Source: Deltaproteobacteria bacterium
GTDB taxonomy: Bacteria; Desulfobacterota; Syntrophia; Syntrophales; Smithellaceae
Direction of reading: 5' to 3'
NCBI GenBank assembly: GCA_009668925.1
Contig: SBEK01000079.1
Span: 1 to 17,353 of the forward strand
DNA length: 17,353 bases
Shown here: piece by piece, positions 7,694-14,737 of the stretch
How the letters are laid out: each line of letters starts with the position of its first letter
Numbering within the stretch: position 1 is the stretch's first letter
Translations under genes and position numbers: made by a program
The notes under the pieces: generated by a model
The model's input: only the letters and a program-made list of their open reading frames with translations
The model's database searches: none
What the model was told of the DNA's origin: nothing

Positions 7694-8410
7694 ATGCTAA
7701 GACTGGAAGACATAAATACATACTACGGGTACAGCCATATTCTGCAGGGTGTTTCCCTGGAGGTCAAGAAAGGCGAAATTGTGGTTCTGCTGGGGAGAAA
7801 CGGCGTCGGAAAGACCACGACGATGAAGACCATCATGGGAGTACAGCCGCCGAAGTCGGGCAAAGTATTTTTCATGGAGGACAATATTGCGGGCTTGCCT
7901 CCTCACAAAATCTCCCGCAAGGGTATTTCGCTTATTCCGGAGGACCGGCGGGTCATACCCAATCTGACCGTGCTGGAAAACCTCAGGCTGGGGTCGCTCA
8001 TGCACACGAAACCCGATGAGAGAGAAGCTCTTGTGGAAACGGCGTTTAATTATTTTCCCCGCCTCAAAGAACGCGTGAAACATCTGGGAGGAAACCTTTC
8101 CGGCGGGGAACAGCAGATGCTGACCATTGCCCGGGCGCTCATGGGACGGCCCAAACTGATGCTGATTGATGAGCCCAGTGAAGGTTTGGCTCCTAAAATC
8201 GTGCATGAGATCATGGAAATCATCAAACAACTCCAAAAGGACGGACGGACGATCATGCTGGTGGAACAGCATATGGAGATCGCCATGCGCTTAAGCGACA
8301 ATCAGCGAGCCTACATCATGGAAAAAGGCCAGATACGCATGTGCGGCACATTGGATGAATTGTCTTGCAGGATGGACGAGGTGGTCAGATGTCTGGGAGC
8401 GAAAGTTTAA
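7694..8410 (+). CDS. livF: Branched-chain-amino-acid-type ABC transporter ATPase LivF
   Basis: A 238-residue ABC ATPase, the second nucleotide-binding subunit of the importer. Walker A is GRNGVGKT at residues 34-41, the signature LSGGEQQ at 135-141, Walker B LMLIDE at 155-160, and the switch histidine His193. The start at 7694 is chosen because the protein then begins MLRLEDINTYYG, as LivF does, after an AAAGGTG site. An upstream in-frame start at 7619 lies inside livG and adds 25 unrelated residues. The last 22 bases overlap the next gene, so translation of the two is probably coupled. Confidence 0.94.
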   Translation: MLRLEDINTYYGYSHILQGVSLEVKKGEIVVLLGRNGVGKTTTMKTIMGVQPPKSGKVFFMEDNIAGLPPHKISRKGISLIPEDRRVIPNLTVLENLRLGSLMHTKPDEREALVETAFNYFPRLKERVKHLGGNLSGGEQQMLTIARALMGRPKLMLIDEPSEGLAPKIVHEIMEIIKQLQKDGRTIMLVEQHMEIAMRLSDNQRAYIMEKGQIRMCGTLDELSCRMDEVVRCLGAKV

Positions 8411-9645
8411 AAACAATCCTGATTATCGGCACCCTCGACACCAAGGGTGAGGAATGCCTTTTCATTCGGGACCTGGTTTTGCAAAACGGGTGCGGGGCAA
8501 TTCTGATCGATCCCGGCCCCTTGGGCCGGCCGCTTGCCCGGGGAGATATTTCCCGTGAGGATGTGGCCCGCAAAGGCGGAAATGATCTGGCGCGTCTGGT
8601 TGCGACCCGGGACAAAGGCAGAATCATCCAGGGCATGACGGAGGGTTTGACGGCTTGGGTTGTTGAGCTTTATCGGGAAGGCAAAATCCAGGGCGTGATC
8701 GCCGTCGGCGGCGGTCAGGGGACGGCAATGGGAACCGCAGCCATGCAGCCCCTTCCGCTGGGGTTTCCGAAAGTCATGGTGAGCACCATCGCGTCCGGAG
8801 ATCTTCGCCCGTTTCTGCGCACGAAGGACATCGCCGTTTTTCCCTCCGTGACCGATGTTTTCGGCCTCAACTACGTGTTTACCCGAATTCTGGAAAACGC
8901 GGTGAATGCCCTCCTCGGCATGGTCAAAGCCAATCGCCCCGTCTGTAAGGGAGAAAAAAAGGTCATCGGCGCCACCGCATTTGGCGTGGTCACGCCGGGC
9001 CTGATGATCATGAAACGCCTCCTGGAAGAGAAGGGACTGGAAATGATTCTCTTCCATGCCACGGGGACCGGCGGCACGGTGATGGAGGAAATGGCCGGGT
9101 CCGGGTACTTTGACGGCGTCATGGACTGGACAACCCACGAGGTGGTCGATGAAGTGGGCGGAGGCATTTTTGCGCCGGGTAAAGGGCGACTGGATATTCT
9201 GGCTAAGCGAAGCATTCCCTGGATTCTGGCGCCGGGCGCAATCGACTACATCTGCCAGGGCAGTTACGAGGGCCTTTCTCCCCGGTGGAAAAAAAGAAAA
9301 CATATCGTTCATAACCAAAACATTACACTGGTTCGGGCAACGGCCGAGGAGATGGTCCGCGCGGCCAAATTCCTGGCACGAAAAGTCAATAAAGCGATCG
9401 GTCCGGTGCGGATTCTGCTTCCGCTTCGGGGATTTTCGGAGCCCAACGCAGTTGGTAAACCCTTTTATGAGCCCCAGACCGACCGGGAATTTATCCGCGC
9501 TTTGAAGCAAAGCGTCAGGAATGATGTCGAAATCCATGAAATGGACGCGCACATCAATGACGACGCCTTTGTGCGGGAAGCGGTCCATCAGATGCTGGAC
9601 ATGCTGAAAAAAAATAATCAATTCAATTGCAGTGAGGGAACATGA
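8389..9645 (+). CDS. Tm-1-like ATP-binding (UPF0261) family protein
   Basis: A 418-residue protein of the UPF0261/Tm-1-like family, named from the plant Tm-1 resistance protein, whose N-terminal domain binds ATP. Recognised by IGTLDTKGEE at residues 13-22, AVGGGQGT at 105-112, STIASGD at 132-138, and HATGTGG at 223-229, the last opening the second domain. The bacterial role is not established; family members often sit in catabolic gene clusters. The ATG at 8389 is preferred because GACGAGGTGG precedes it; a TTG at 8365 is possible but has no better site. It overlaps the end of livF by 22 bases, and its stop overlaps the next start (ATGA). Close coupling suggests a role in metabolising the imported compound. 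Confidence 0.87.
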   Translation: MSGSESLKTILIIGTLDTKGEECLFIRDLVLQNGCGAILIDPGPLGRPLARGDISREDVARKGGNDLARLVATRDKGRIIQGMTEGLTAWVVELYREGKIQGVIAVGGGQGTAMGTAAMQPLPLGFPKVMVSTIASGDLRPFLRTKDIAVFPSVTDVFGLNYVFTRILENAVNALLGMVKANRPVCKGEKKVIGATAFGVVTPGLMIMKRLLEEKGLEMILFHATGTGGTVMEEMAGSGYFDGVMDWTTHEVVDEVGGGIFAPGKGRLDILAKRSIPWILAPGAIDYICQGSYEGLSPRWKKRKHIVHNQNITLVRATAEEMVRAAKFLARKVNKAIGPVRILLPLRGFSEPNAVGKPFYEPQTDREFIRALKQSVRNDVEIHEMDAHINDDAFVREAVHQMLDMLKKNNQFNCSEGT

Positions 9646-10397
9646 TGGATGTACGTATTTATCCTTTAAACACGGGCTATATCCGCCTGGACAAAGGCGC
9701 CTACATTACGCCGGGAGATGGATACGGAATGGAAGTGGAGGTCCCCACCTGGGCGTTTTTCGTGACGGACGGCAAGGAGAAATTTCTCGTGGATACGGGC
9801 ATGAGTGAGACGAAGAGAGCCGACTGGCATCATAAAGGTTCCTACCAGCCCGAGGGATTCCGCATCGACGAGCGGCTCAGGGAACTGGGCGTGAAGCCCG
9901 AAGAAATACAGGCGGTCTTCTTCACGCATTTGCACTGGGATCATTGCTCCAACATGAGAATGTTTTCCAGGGCCCGGTTTTTTGCGCAGGCCCGGGAACT
10001 CTCCTTTGCACACGATCCGCACCTGCTGTATCAGAAATCCTATGAATCCAAGAAACTGGGTGTGGTTCCGCCCTTTGAAGGTGCTGAGTTTCAAGCCGTG
10101 GATGGAGAGTTCAAGTATAATGACTTCATCACGCTGTTTCCGACGCCGGGGCATTGTCCCGGCCATCAGTCGGTAGAGATCAAGACGGGTGAGGGAACTT
10201 ACGTGATTGCGGGGGATGCCGTCTTTGCCGATGAGAATATGAAGCCGGACACGCATCGCAACATCCCTTTTACCCCGATGGGGCGCTACGTGAATGTCTT
10301 TGAGATGTTCGACAGCATGGAGAAGATCTTCGCCCGGGCCGAGCACATTCTGACCGGTCACGGCATGGGTGTGTTCTTCAAACCGATTTATCCTTGA
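9642..10397 (+). CDS. Metallo-beta-lactamase-fold hydrolase (AHL-lactonase-like)
   Basis: A 251-residue cytoplasmic metal-dependent hydrolase. The dinuclear metal motif HxHxDH is HLHWDH at residues 96-101 (His96, His98, Asp100, His101), followed by His171 in TPGHCPGH, Asp192 in AGDAVF, and His240 in LTGHG. The size and lack of a signal peptide match the N-acyl-homoserine-lactonase-like subgroup, which opens lactones and related esters. In this operon a lactone or thioester intermediate is a more natural substrate than a quorum signal, but that is inference. The start overlaps the preceding stop as ATGA; the directly following ATG (9645) is an alternative. The next gene begins 10 bases after its stop. 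Confidence 0.9.
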   Translation: MMDVRIYPLNTGYIRLDKGAYITPGDGYGMEVEVPTWAFFVTDGKEKFLVDTGMSETKRADWHHKGSYQPEGFRIDERLRELGVKPEEIQAVFFTHLHWDHCSNMRMFSRARFFAQARELSFAHDPHLLYQKSYESKKLGVVPPFEGAEFQAVDGEFKYNDFITLFPTPGHCPGHQSVEIKTGEGTYVIAGDAVFADENMKPDTHRNIPFTPMGRYVNVFEMFDSMEKIFARAEHILTGHGMGVFFKPIYP

Positions 10398-10407
10398 GAG
10401 GCGGCCC

Positions 10408-11004
10408 GTGATCTCCTGGTCTGATGAAAGAGAGCTGTTCCTTCGTGTTTGCCGCAGGGCTTTTGACACCGGTTTACAGGTCTCCACGGGCGGCAATTTA
10501 AGCATGAGGCTCGGCGCTGATACCTTTCTGGTGAAACCCAGCGGGATTTCTCTTTACGATCTGACCCGGAGCGATCTGCTGATTGTCGATGCTGCGGGGC
10601 AAACCAGGGAAGGGAGCGGCAAACCCACCAAAGAGATCGGGACTCATTTGAGTATCTACCGGGCGGACAAAGGTGTCGGAGCGGTCGTTCATTATCATCC
10701 GCCTTACGCAACGGCGTATGCCGTGCAGGGGACATCCATTCCGCTCTTGACCGTCCATGCCCGGAGGATTCTTGGGGTGATTCCTGTGATCGGGCCCGGC
10801 GCAGAAGGGAGCGAGGTTCTGGCCCGCGAAGTTCAAAAAACATTTTCGAACCCTCAGGTCAAGGTGGCGTTGCTCGCCTCGCATGGCATCCTGGCGGCCG
10901 GAGCGGACCTGCTCGACGCTCAGAATCTGGCCGAACTGGTCGAGGAGACGGCCAAGATCGCTTACCTGAGCGAAAGGCTGCCGGGAAGCGACGGACCAGA
11001 ATGA
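10408..11004 (+). CDS. Class II aldolase/adducin family protein (fuculose-phosphate-aldolase-like)
   Basis: A 198-residue class II aldolase-fold protein, close to L-fuculose-1-phosphate aldolase (about 215). Zinc ligands are His95 and His97 in HYHPPYATAYAV and His159 in ASHGILAAG. Glu76 in KPTKE is the expected catalytic acid/base. The phosphate-side motifs GGNLS (28-32) and KPSG (43-46) are present, hinting at a phosphorylated or carboxylated substrate. These enzymes cleave to an aldehyde plus a three-carbon fragment, or decarboxylate. The GTG at 10408 follows GAGAGG and starts the protein just before the conserved region; a GTG at 10369 lies inside the upstream gene. Its stop overlaps the ferredoxin start (ATGA), tying it to AOR, which could oxidise the released aldehyde. 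Confidence 0.88.
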   Translation: MISWSDERELFLRVCRRAFDTGLQVSTGGNLSMRLGADTFLVKPSGISLYDLTRSDLLIVDAAGQTREGSGKPTKEIGTHLSIYRADKGVGAVVHYHPPYATAYAVQGTSIPLLTVHARRILGVIPVIGPGAEGSEVLAREVQKTFSNPQVKVALLASHGILAAGADLLDAQNLAELVEETAKIAYLSERLPGSDGPE

Positions 11005-11309
11005 AGCACGACATGCCCAGCTGTGGCGGATGCAGAACCTGTGAGATGGTTTGTTCCTTTCACCACACCGGAGAATACACCCCTTCGGTATCCAGCATCA
11101 AAATTTTGGAAAAAGAAAGCGGCGCGGGGTATTTCGTTTTGATCGTCGAAAAAAACGATCCGGCGGGACTTGCCTGTGACCTCTGCGCGGGGTTGGCCCG
11201 GCCTTTATGTATCCAGGTTTGCCGCGAAGAAAATGACCTGGCGGACATTTTGAAAAAACTTGTGCCGCAAAATAATGGAAAAAAGGAATCCGGAGGATCA
11301 TGCTCATGA
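11001..11309 (+). CDS. Small 2x[4Fe-4S] ferredoxin-like subunit for AOR
   Basis: A 102-residue iron-sulfur protein. Two four-cysteine sets are visible: C-x2-C-x2-C-x3-C at Cys8, 11, 14 and 18, followed by the FHH seen in AOR-partner ferredoxins, and C-x2-C-x7-C-x3-C at Cys59, 62, 70 and 74. These should hold two [4Fe-4S] clusters. Similar proteins are encoded directly before tungsten-dependent aldehyde oxidoreductases and carry their electrons. The protein is short for that group because almost nothing follows the second cluster; the tail is polar and low in structure. Both its start and its end are ATGA overlaps, with the aldolase and AOR genes, so the three should be made together. Confidence 0.82.
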   Translation: MKHDMPSCGGCRTCEMVCSFHHTGEYTPSVSSIKILEKESGAGYFVLIVEKNDPAGLACDLCAGLARPLCIQVCREENDLADILKKLVPQNNGKKESGGSCS

Positions 11310-13237
11310 CAGAAAGCCCCCCTTTCTCATACGCCGGAAAGATCCTCCGGATTAACCTGACCAATCGGGAAGTGCGCACGGAACCGACGATGCGCTACGC
11401 CCGGGAGTGGATCGGCTCATCAGGTATTGCCGTCAAGATTCTGTATGACGAATTGCGGTCCTGGGTGACCCCTTATGATCCGGCGAACCGGCTGATTTTC
11501 GGTGCCGGCGCGCTGCAGGGCACACCGGCACCGGGCGCCTGTAAAATGAACGCGAGCAGCCTGGGACCCCTTACCGGCGGATGGGCCAGCGGCTGCAGCG
11601 ACAGTTATGTCGGCGGCCAGCTCAAATATGCGGGCTATGATACCGTGGTTGTTGAGGGCAGGGCTTCGAGACCCGTATATCTGTGGATTGAAAACAATCA
11701 AGTGGAATTGCGCGATGCCGGTCATCTCTGGGGAGCGACGACGTGGGAAACTCTGGATGGAATTCGCGAGGAACTGGGCGACCGGAATCTGCATTGCGTT
11801 TCCATCGGTCCCGCCGGCGAGAATCTGGTGCGCGGCGCCTGCATCATCCAGGACAAAGGAAGAGCCTTCGGGCGCTGCGGTCTGGGTGCCGTCATGGGTT
11901 CGAAAAACCTTAAAGCCCTTGTGGCCCGAGGGACCGGCTCTATCAAGGTGGCCCGGCCGGAGGCGTTTATGGAGGCGGTCGGCGATGTCCGCGCCATGTT
12001 CGAGAAGGCCAGGAGCAGGGACAATTTTCGCAAATACGGTACACTGTCTTGCCTGGGCCGGAAACAGGAGGTATGCGGTCTGCCTTTCCGCAATTTCCAG
12101 GAATGCGCCATTCCCGATGACATGCTTCTGGCAATCGATCCCCGGAAGACCATCGAGAAGTACGAGGTCTCCCGGCAAAGCTTTCCAGGATGTGTGATCG
12201 GGTGCGGCCGTCACCTGCACATTACCGAAGGCCCCTATGCGGGACTTGAGACTGAGTCCTGCCAGCACGAGGCCATGGGGACGCTGCAAACACGACTGGC
12301 GATTGCGGAACCCACTTTTCTTTTTAAAGCCAATGCTCTGTGTGATCAGCTGGGGCTCGATGTAGACGCCGCCGGCGGCGCCATCGGCTGGGCGATGGAA
12401 TGTTTTCAGAGAGGCATTCTGACCGAAAAAGACACGGACGGACGGCCCCTTGTCTGGGGGGATGCGCCGGCCGTGCTGGAATGGATTGAAAGAATCGCCT
12501 ATCGCCGGGGCTTTGGAAATATTCTCGCCGAAGGGTGCGCGCGCGCGGCCGATATCGTGGGCCGGCAAAGCGGCTATTATGCCATGCATATCAAGGGCCA
12601 GGATCTTTACGAGCAATGCCGGGGGTCCAACGGCTGGCTTCTGGGCACCGCCACCTCGACGCGGGGAGGCGGGCACACCACCGGTGCTATTGTGATCGAG
12701 ACCGTCGGAGAACTGGATCACGAAAAGGCGGCAAGTGTCTACGGCGCGGACAATGTGGACAAACCGCTCGATTATTCCGGGAAAGCCCGCATCGTCATGT
12801 ACATGGAAGCCCTCTCCCGGATCGCCAACTCTCTGGGCATCTGCCTATACAGCACCACCTGCTGGGACCTGGAGCAGATTGACCTGCCCCAGATGGCCCG
12901 CCTGTATTCGGAGGCCACGGGATGGTCAACGTCGGTTGATGATTTGAAGCGGGTCGCCATGCGGCAGTTGCATCTGGAGAAAGCGCTGAATTTGCGGTTC
13001 ACTGCTTTTGAGCGCCGACACGATATGCCCACACCCCGGGACCTTTGCGAACCTATTCCGGCCGGAAATCTTGCGGGTTGGAAACTGGATGAAAAAAAAT
13101 ACAACGAAATGCTGGATGAGTATTACGAACTGCATGGATGGAACAAACAAAACAGCTATCCGAAAAGAGCCGTTCTTGAAGAGTTGAATCTGGCGTACGT
13201 CGCCGATGATCTGGAAAAGATCGAAAAGCTGGGCTGA
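11306..13237 (+). CDS. Aldehyde:ferredoxin oxidoreductase (tungstopterin AOR family)
   Basis: A 643-residue AOR-family protein, near the usual 600-650. It should oxidise an aldehyde to the acid, or run in reverse, using a tungsten-bispterin and one [4Fe-4S] cluster. Family landmarks include the N-terminal YAGKILRINLTN, SLGPLTGGWASG (85-96), the pterin loop FGRCGLGAVMGSKNLKAL (188-205), and HIKGQDLYEQ (428-437). The cluster motif normally reads C-x2-C-x3-C; here it is FPGCVIGC (293-300), so the first cysteine appears to be Phe293. The distal ligand is Cys513 in NSLGIC, where Asn508 replaces the usual Asp. The ATG at 11306 is chosen for its 9-base spacing from GGAGG and ATGA overlap; ATG 11300 is too close. 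Aldehyde specificity is unknown. Confidence 0.92.
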   Translation: MTESPPFSYAGKILRINLTNREVRTEPTMRYAREWIGSSGIAVKILYDELRSWVTPYDPANRLIFGAGALQGTPAPGACKMNASSLGPLTGGWASGCSDSYVGGQLKYAGYDTVVVEGRASRPVYLWIENNQVELRDAGHLWGATTWETLDGIREELGDRNLHCVSIGPAGENLVRGACIIQDKGRAFGRCGLGAVMGSKNLKALVARGTGSIKVARPEAFMEAVGDVRAMFEKARSRDNFRKYGTLSCLGRKQEVCGLPFRNFQECAIPDDMLLAIDPRKTIEKYEVSRQSFPGCVIGCGRHLHITEGPYAGLETESCQHEAMGTLQTRLAIAEPTFLFKANALCDQLGLDVDAAGGAIGWAMECFQRGILTEKDTDGRPLVWGDAPAVLEWIERIAYRRGFGNILAEGCARAADIVGRQSGYYAMHIKGQDLYEQCRGSNGWLLGTATSTRGGGHTTGAIVIETVGELDHEKAASVYGADNVDKPLDYSGKARIVMYMEALSRIANSLGICLYSTTCWDLEQIDLPQMARLYSEATGWSTSVDDLKRVAMRQLHLEKALNLRFTAFERRHDMPTPRDLCEPIPAGNLAGWKLDEKKYNEMLDEYYELHGWNKQNSYPKRAVLEELNLAYVADDLEKIEKLG

Positions 13238-13269
13238 ACCCAATACAAAAGACAGGAGAAACATAAAAA

Positions 13270-14373
13270 ATGATCACCGCAACATTATTCCCCGGTAAAT
13301 ACATCCAGGGATACGACGCCATCAAGGGACTTCAGGATTGGGTTCGCCGGTACGGGAAAAAGGCCTTCATCATTGGCAGTCCATCAGCGTTTGAAAACGT
13401 CATTCCCGGAATTCTTACCTCCGTTCAGGAAAGCATTCTGGTTGCCTGCGAGAAATTCGAACGGGAATGCTCCGATGAAGAAATTACAAGGTTGAAGGCT
13501 ATTGCCGAGCGGGAAGCCTGTGATGTTGTGGTCGGGGTCGGGGGAGGCAAGACGCTCGATACGGCAAAGGCCGTGGCGTATGAGATGAATGTCCCCGTCA
13601 TTATTGCGCCGACGATCGCATCGACGGATGCTCCGTGCAGTTCCCTGTCCGTCATTTACCGGCCGGACACGGGGCGCATCAAGCGAGTGCTCATGATGCG
13701 CCGCAACCCCGACGTGGTGCTGGTGGATACCAAAATTATTGCGGACTCGCCGGAGAGGTTCCTCGTGGCTGGAATGGGGGATGCGCTGGCCACATGGTTT
13801 GAAGCGGAATCGTGCCGGCTTAAACACGCGAAGAATATGGTCAGAGCCCATAGCTCGATGACCGCTCAGGCGCTCGCCCGTCTGTGTTACGAAACACTCC
13901 TGGAATACGGCGTTGCCGCGAAAATGGCCTGCCGCCGGCATGTCGTTATTCCCGCTCTGGAACATGTTGTGGAGGCCAATACACTTTTGAGCGGTGTCGG
14001 CTTTGAAAGCGCGGGGCTTGGGGCCGCTCATGCCATCCAGGACGGACTCAACGCCCTCGATAAAGAGCATCAATCTTATCATGGTGAAAAAGTGGCTTTT
14101 GGGACGCTGGCTTCACTGTTCTTGACGGACAAATCATCCGATATAATTGATGATGTATATTCCTTTTGCGAAGCGGTCGGCCTGCCGACAACACTGGCTG
14201 ATCTGGGGCTTTCCGGGCTCACGGACGCGGATCTGGGAAAGCTTGCTTCCATTGCCTGCGCCGAGAAAGAAACGATTCATAATGAATTGATGCCCGTAAC
14301 GCCCGAAGCGGTTGTCGCGGCAATCAAGATCGCCGACGAGGAAGGCACTCTGAGGAAAAAAACGAACAGATGA
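13270..14373 (+). CDS. Iron/zinc-containing alcohol dehydrogenase, glycerol-dehydrogenase-like
   Basis: A 367-residue group III (iron-type) alcohol dehydrogenase of the GldA branch, oxidising an alcohol or reducing a ketone or aldehyde with NAD(H). The nucleotide loop GVGGGKTLDTAKA is at residues 89-101 and APTIASTDAPCSSLSVIY at 113-130, both GldA-like. Metal ligands are Asp171 (GMGDAL), His254 (GAAHAI) and His271 (SYHGEK). Length matches glycerol dehydrogenase. AGGAG precedes the ATG, 32 bases after the AOR stop. It is the last gene before the terminator near 14500. No dihydroxyacetone kinase lies nearby, so glycerol use is not indicated; a hydroxy product of the aldolase step is a reasonable alternative. 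Confidence 0.9.
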   Translation: MITATLFPGKYIQGYDAIKGLQDWVRRYGKKAFIIGSPSAFENVIPGILTSVQESILVACEKFERECSDEEITRLKAIAEREACDVVVGVGGGKTLDTAKAVAYEMNVPVIIAPTIASTDAPCSSLSVIYRPDTGRIKRVLMMRRNPDVVLVDTKIIADSPERFLVAGMGDALATWFEAESCRLKHAKNMVRAHSSMTAQALARLCYETLLEYGVAAKMACRRHVVIPALEHVVEANTLLSGVGFESAGLGAAHAIQDGLNALDKEHQSYHGEKVAFGTLASLFLTDKSSDIIDDVYSFCEAVGLPTTLADLGLSGLTDADLGKLASIACAEKETIHNELMPVTPEAVVAAIKIADEEGTLRKKTNR

Positions 14374-14494
14374 TGGGCGGTGAAGCCGGCGTCATGACGA
14401 CCACGCCTCACCATGGAACGGAGCGCGAAGAACAAACCGGTTATTGATCAACAAGGCACTCTCTGCGGGTGCAGGACCTCGCCCAAAAATGAAA

Positions 14495-14533
14495 GAGGGC
14501 CAACCGATAGAATCGATTGTCCCTCCGTTTTTT
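14495..14533. terminator. Bidirectional intrinsic terminator
   Basis: The hairpin has GAGGG (14495-14499) pairing with CCCTC (14521-14525) and an inner 8-bp stem, 14501-14508 with 14512-14519 (one G-T pair), separated by a single mismatch; the loop is AGA. On the plus strand six T follow at 14528-14533, ending the operon about 120 bases after the alcohol dehydrogenase. Read on the minus strand, it lies 13 bases beyond the tRNA 3' end and is followed by TTTCATTTTT (complement of 14485-14494), so it can also end the tRNA transcript. Confidence 0.8.
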
Positions 14534-14537
14534 CAAA

Positions 14538-14624
14538 TGGTGCCGAAGACTGGACTCGAACCAGCACAGGCGTACACCCACTAGACCCTGAACCTAGCGC
14601 GTCTACCAATTCCGCCACTTCGGC
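14538..14624 (-). tRNA. tRNA-Leu, anticodon CAG
   Basis: On the minus strand an 87-base tRNA begins GCCGAAG (14618-14624) and ends CTTCGGC-A-CCA, giving a perfect 7-bp acceptor stem with an encoded CCA (14538-14540). The anticodon arm is CTAGG-TTCAGGG-TCTAG, so the anticodon is CAG, reading CUG. A long variable arm (type II) and the T arm containing GGTTCGAGTCC are present. Length and layout closely follow E. coli tRNA-Leu(CAG). It points against both flanking transcription units. Confidence 0.96.
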
Positions 14625-14636
14625 ATGCGAGAAGTG

Positions 14637-14663
14637 ACTATACCGAACTGGGGTTCTTGTCAA
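14637..14663 (-). promoter_or_regulatory. Promoter of tRNA-Leu
   Basis: On the minus strand, a perfect -35 TTGACA (complement of 14658-14663) is followed after 15 bases by TATAGT (complement of 14637-14642). Transcription would start about 6 bases before the tRNA 5' end at 14624. The spacer is 2 bases shorter than ideal. The -35 is shared with the opposing ribF promoter. Confidence 0.6.
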
Positions 14664-14685
14664 GTTAAAATGACTTGAATTTAAT
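14657..14685 (+). promoter_or_regulatory. Probable promoter of ribF
   Basis: TTGTCA (14657-14662) and TTTAAT (14680-14685) are each one base from the sigma-70 consensus and separated by the optimal 17 bases. The start would be near 14692, giving a leader of about 46 bases. That leader is too short for an FMN riboswitch, and none is seen. A weaker alternative is TTGAAT (14675-14680) with TATGTT 16 bases on. Confidence 0.5.
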
Positions 14686-14737
14686 ACCCAAAATGCTATG
14701 TTGCAACACTTGCTTAAAAACGCGGCGGGAAGAGAAC

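Noticed and set aside
8407..9621. Long minus-strand open frame (404 codons) opposite the UPF0261 gene
   Set aside because: The conserved UPF0261 motifs are on the plus strand, and the minus frame shows no family features or ribosome site.
11420..12721. Long minus-strand open frame (433 codons) opposite AOR
   Set aside because: AOR family motifs run throughout the plus strand; the minus product is low in structure and not recognisable.
14538..14624. tRNA-Leu as an integration site making the operon a mobile island
   Set aside because: No integrase, no second copy of the tRNA 3' end in the window, and the operon is the only sign of accessory content.
14413..14637. Plus-strand 74-codon open frame
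   Set aside because: It reads through the terminator and antisense across the whole tRNA-Leu gene.
14625..14737. FMN riboswitch before ribF
   Set aside because: The leader is too short and shows none of the conserved RFN stems.
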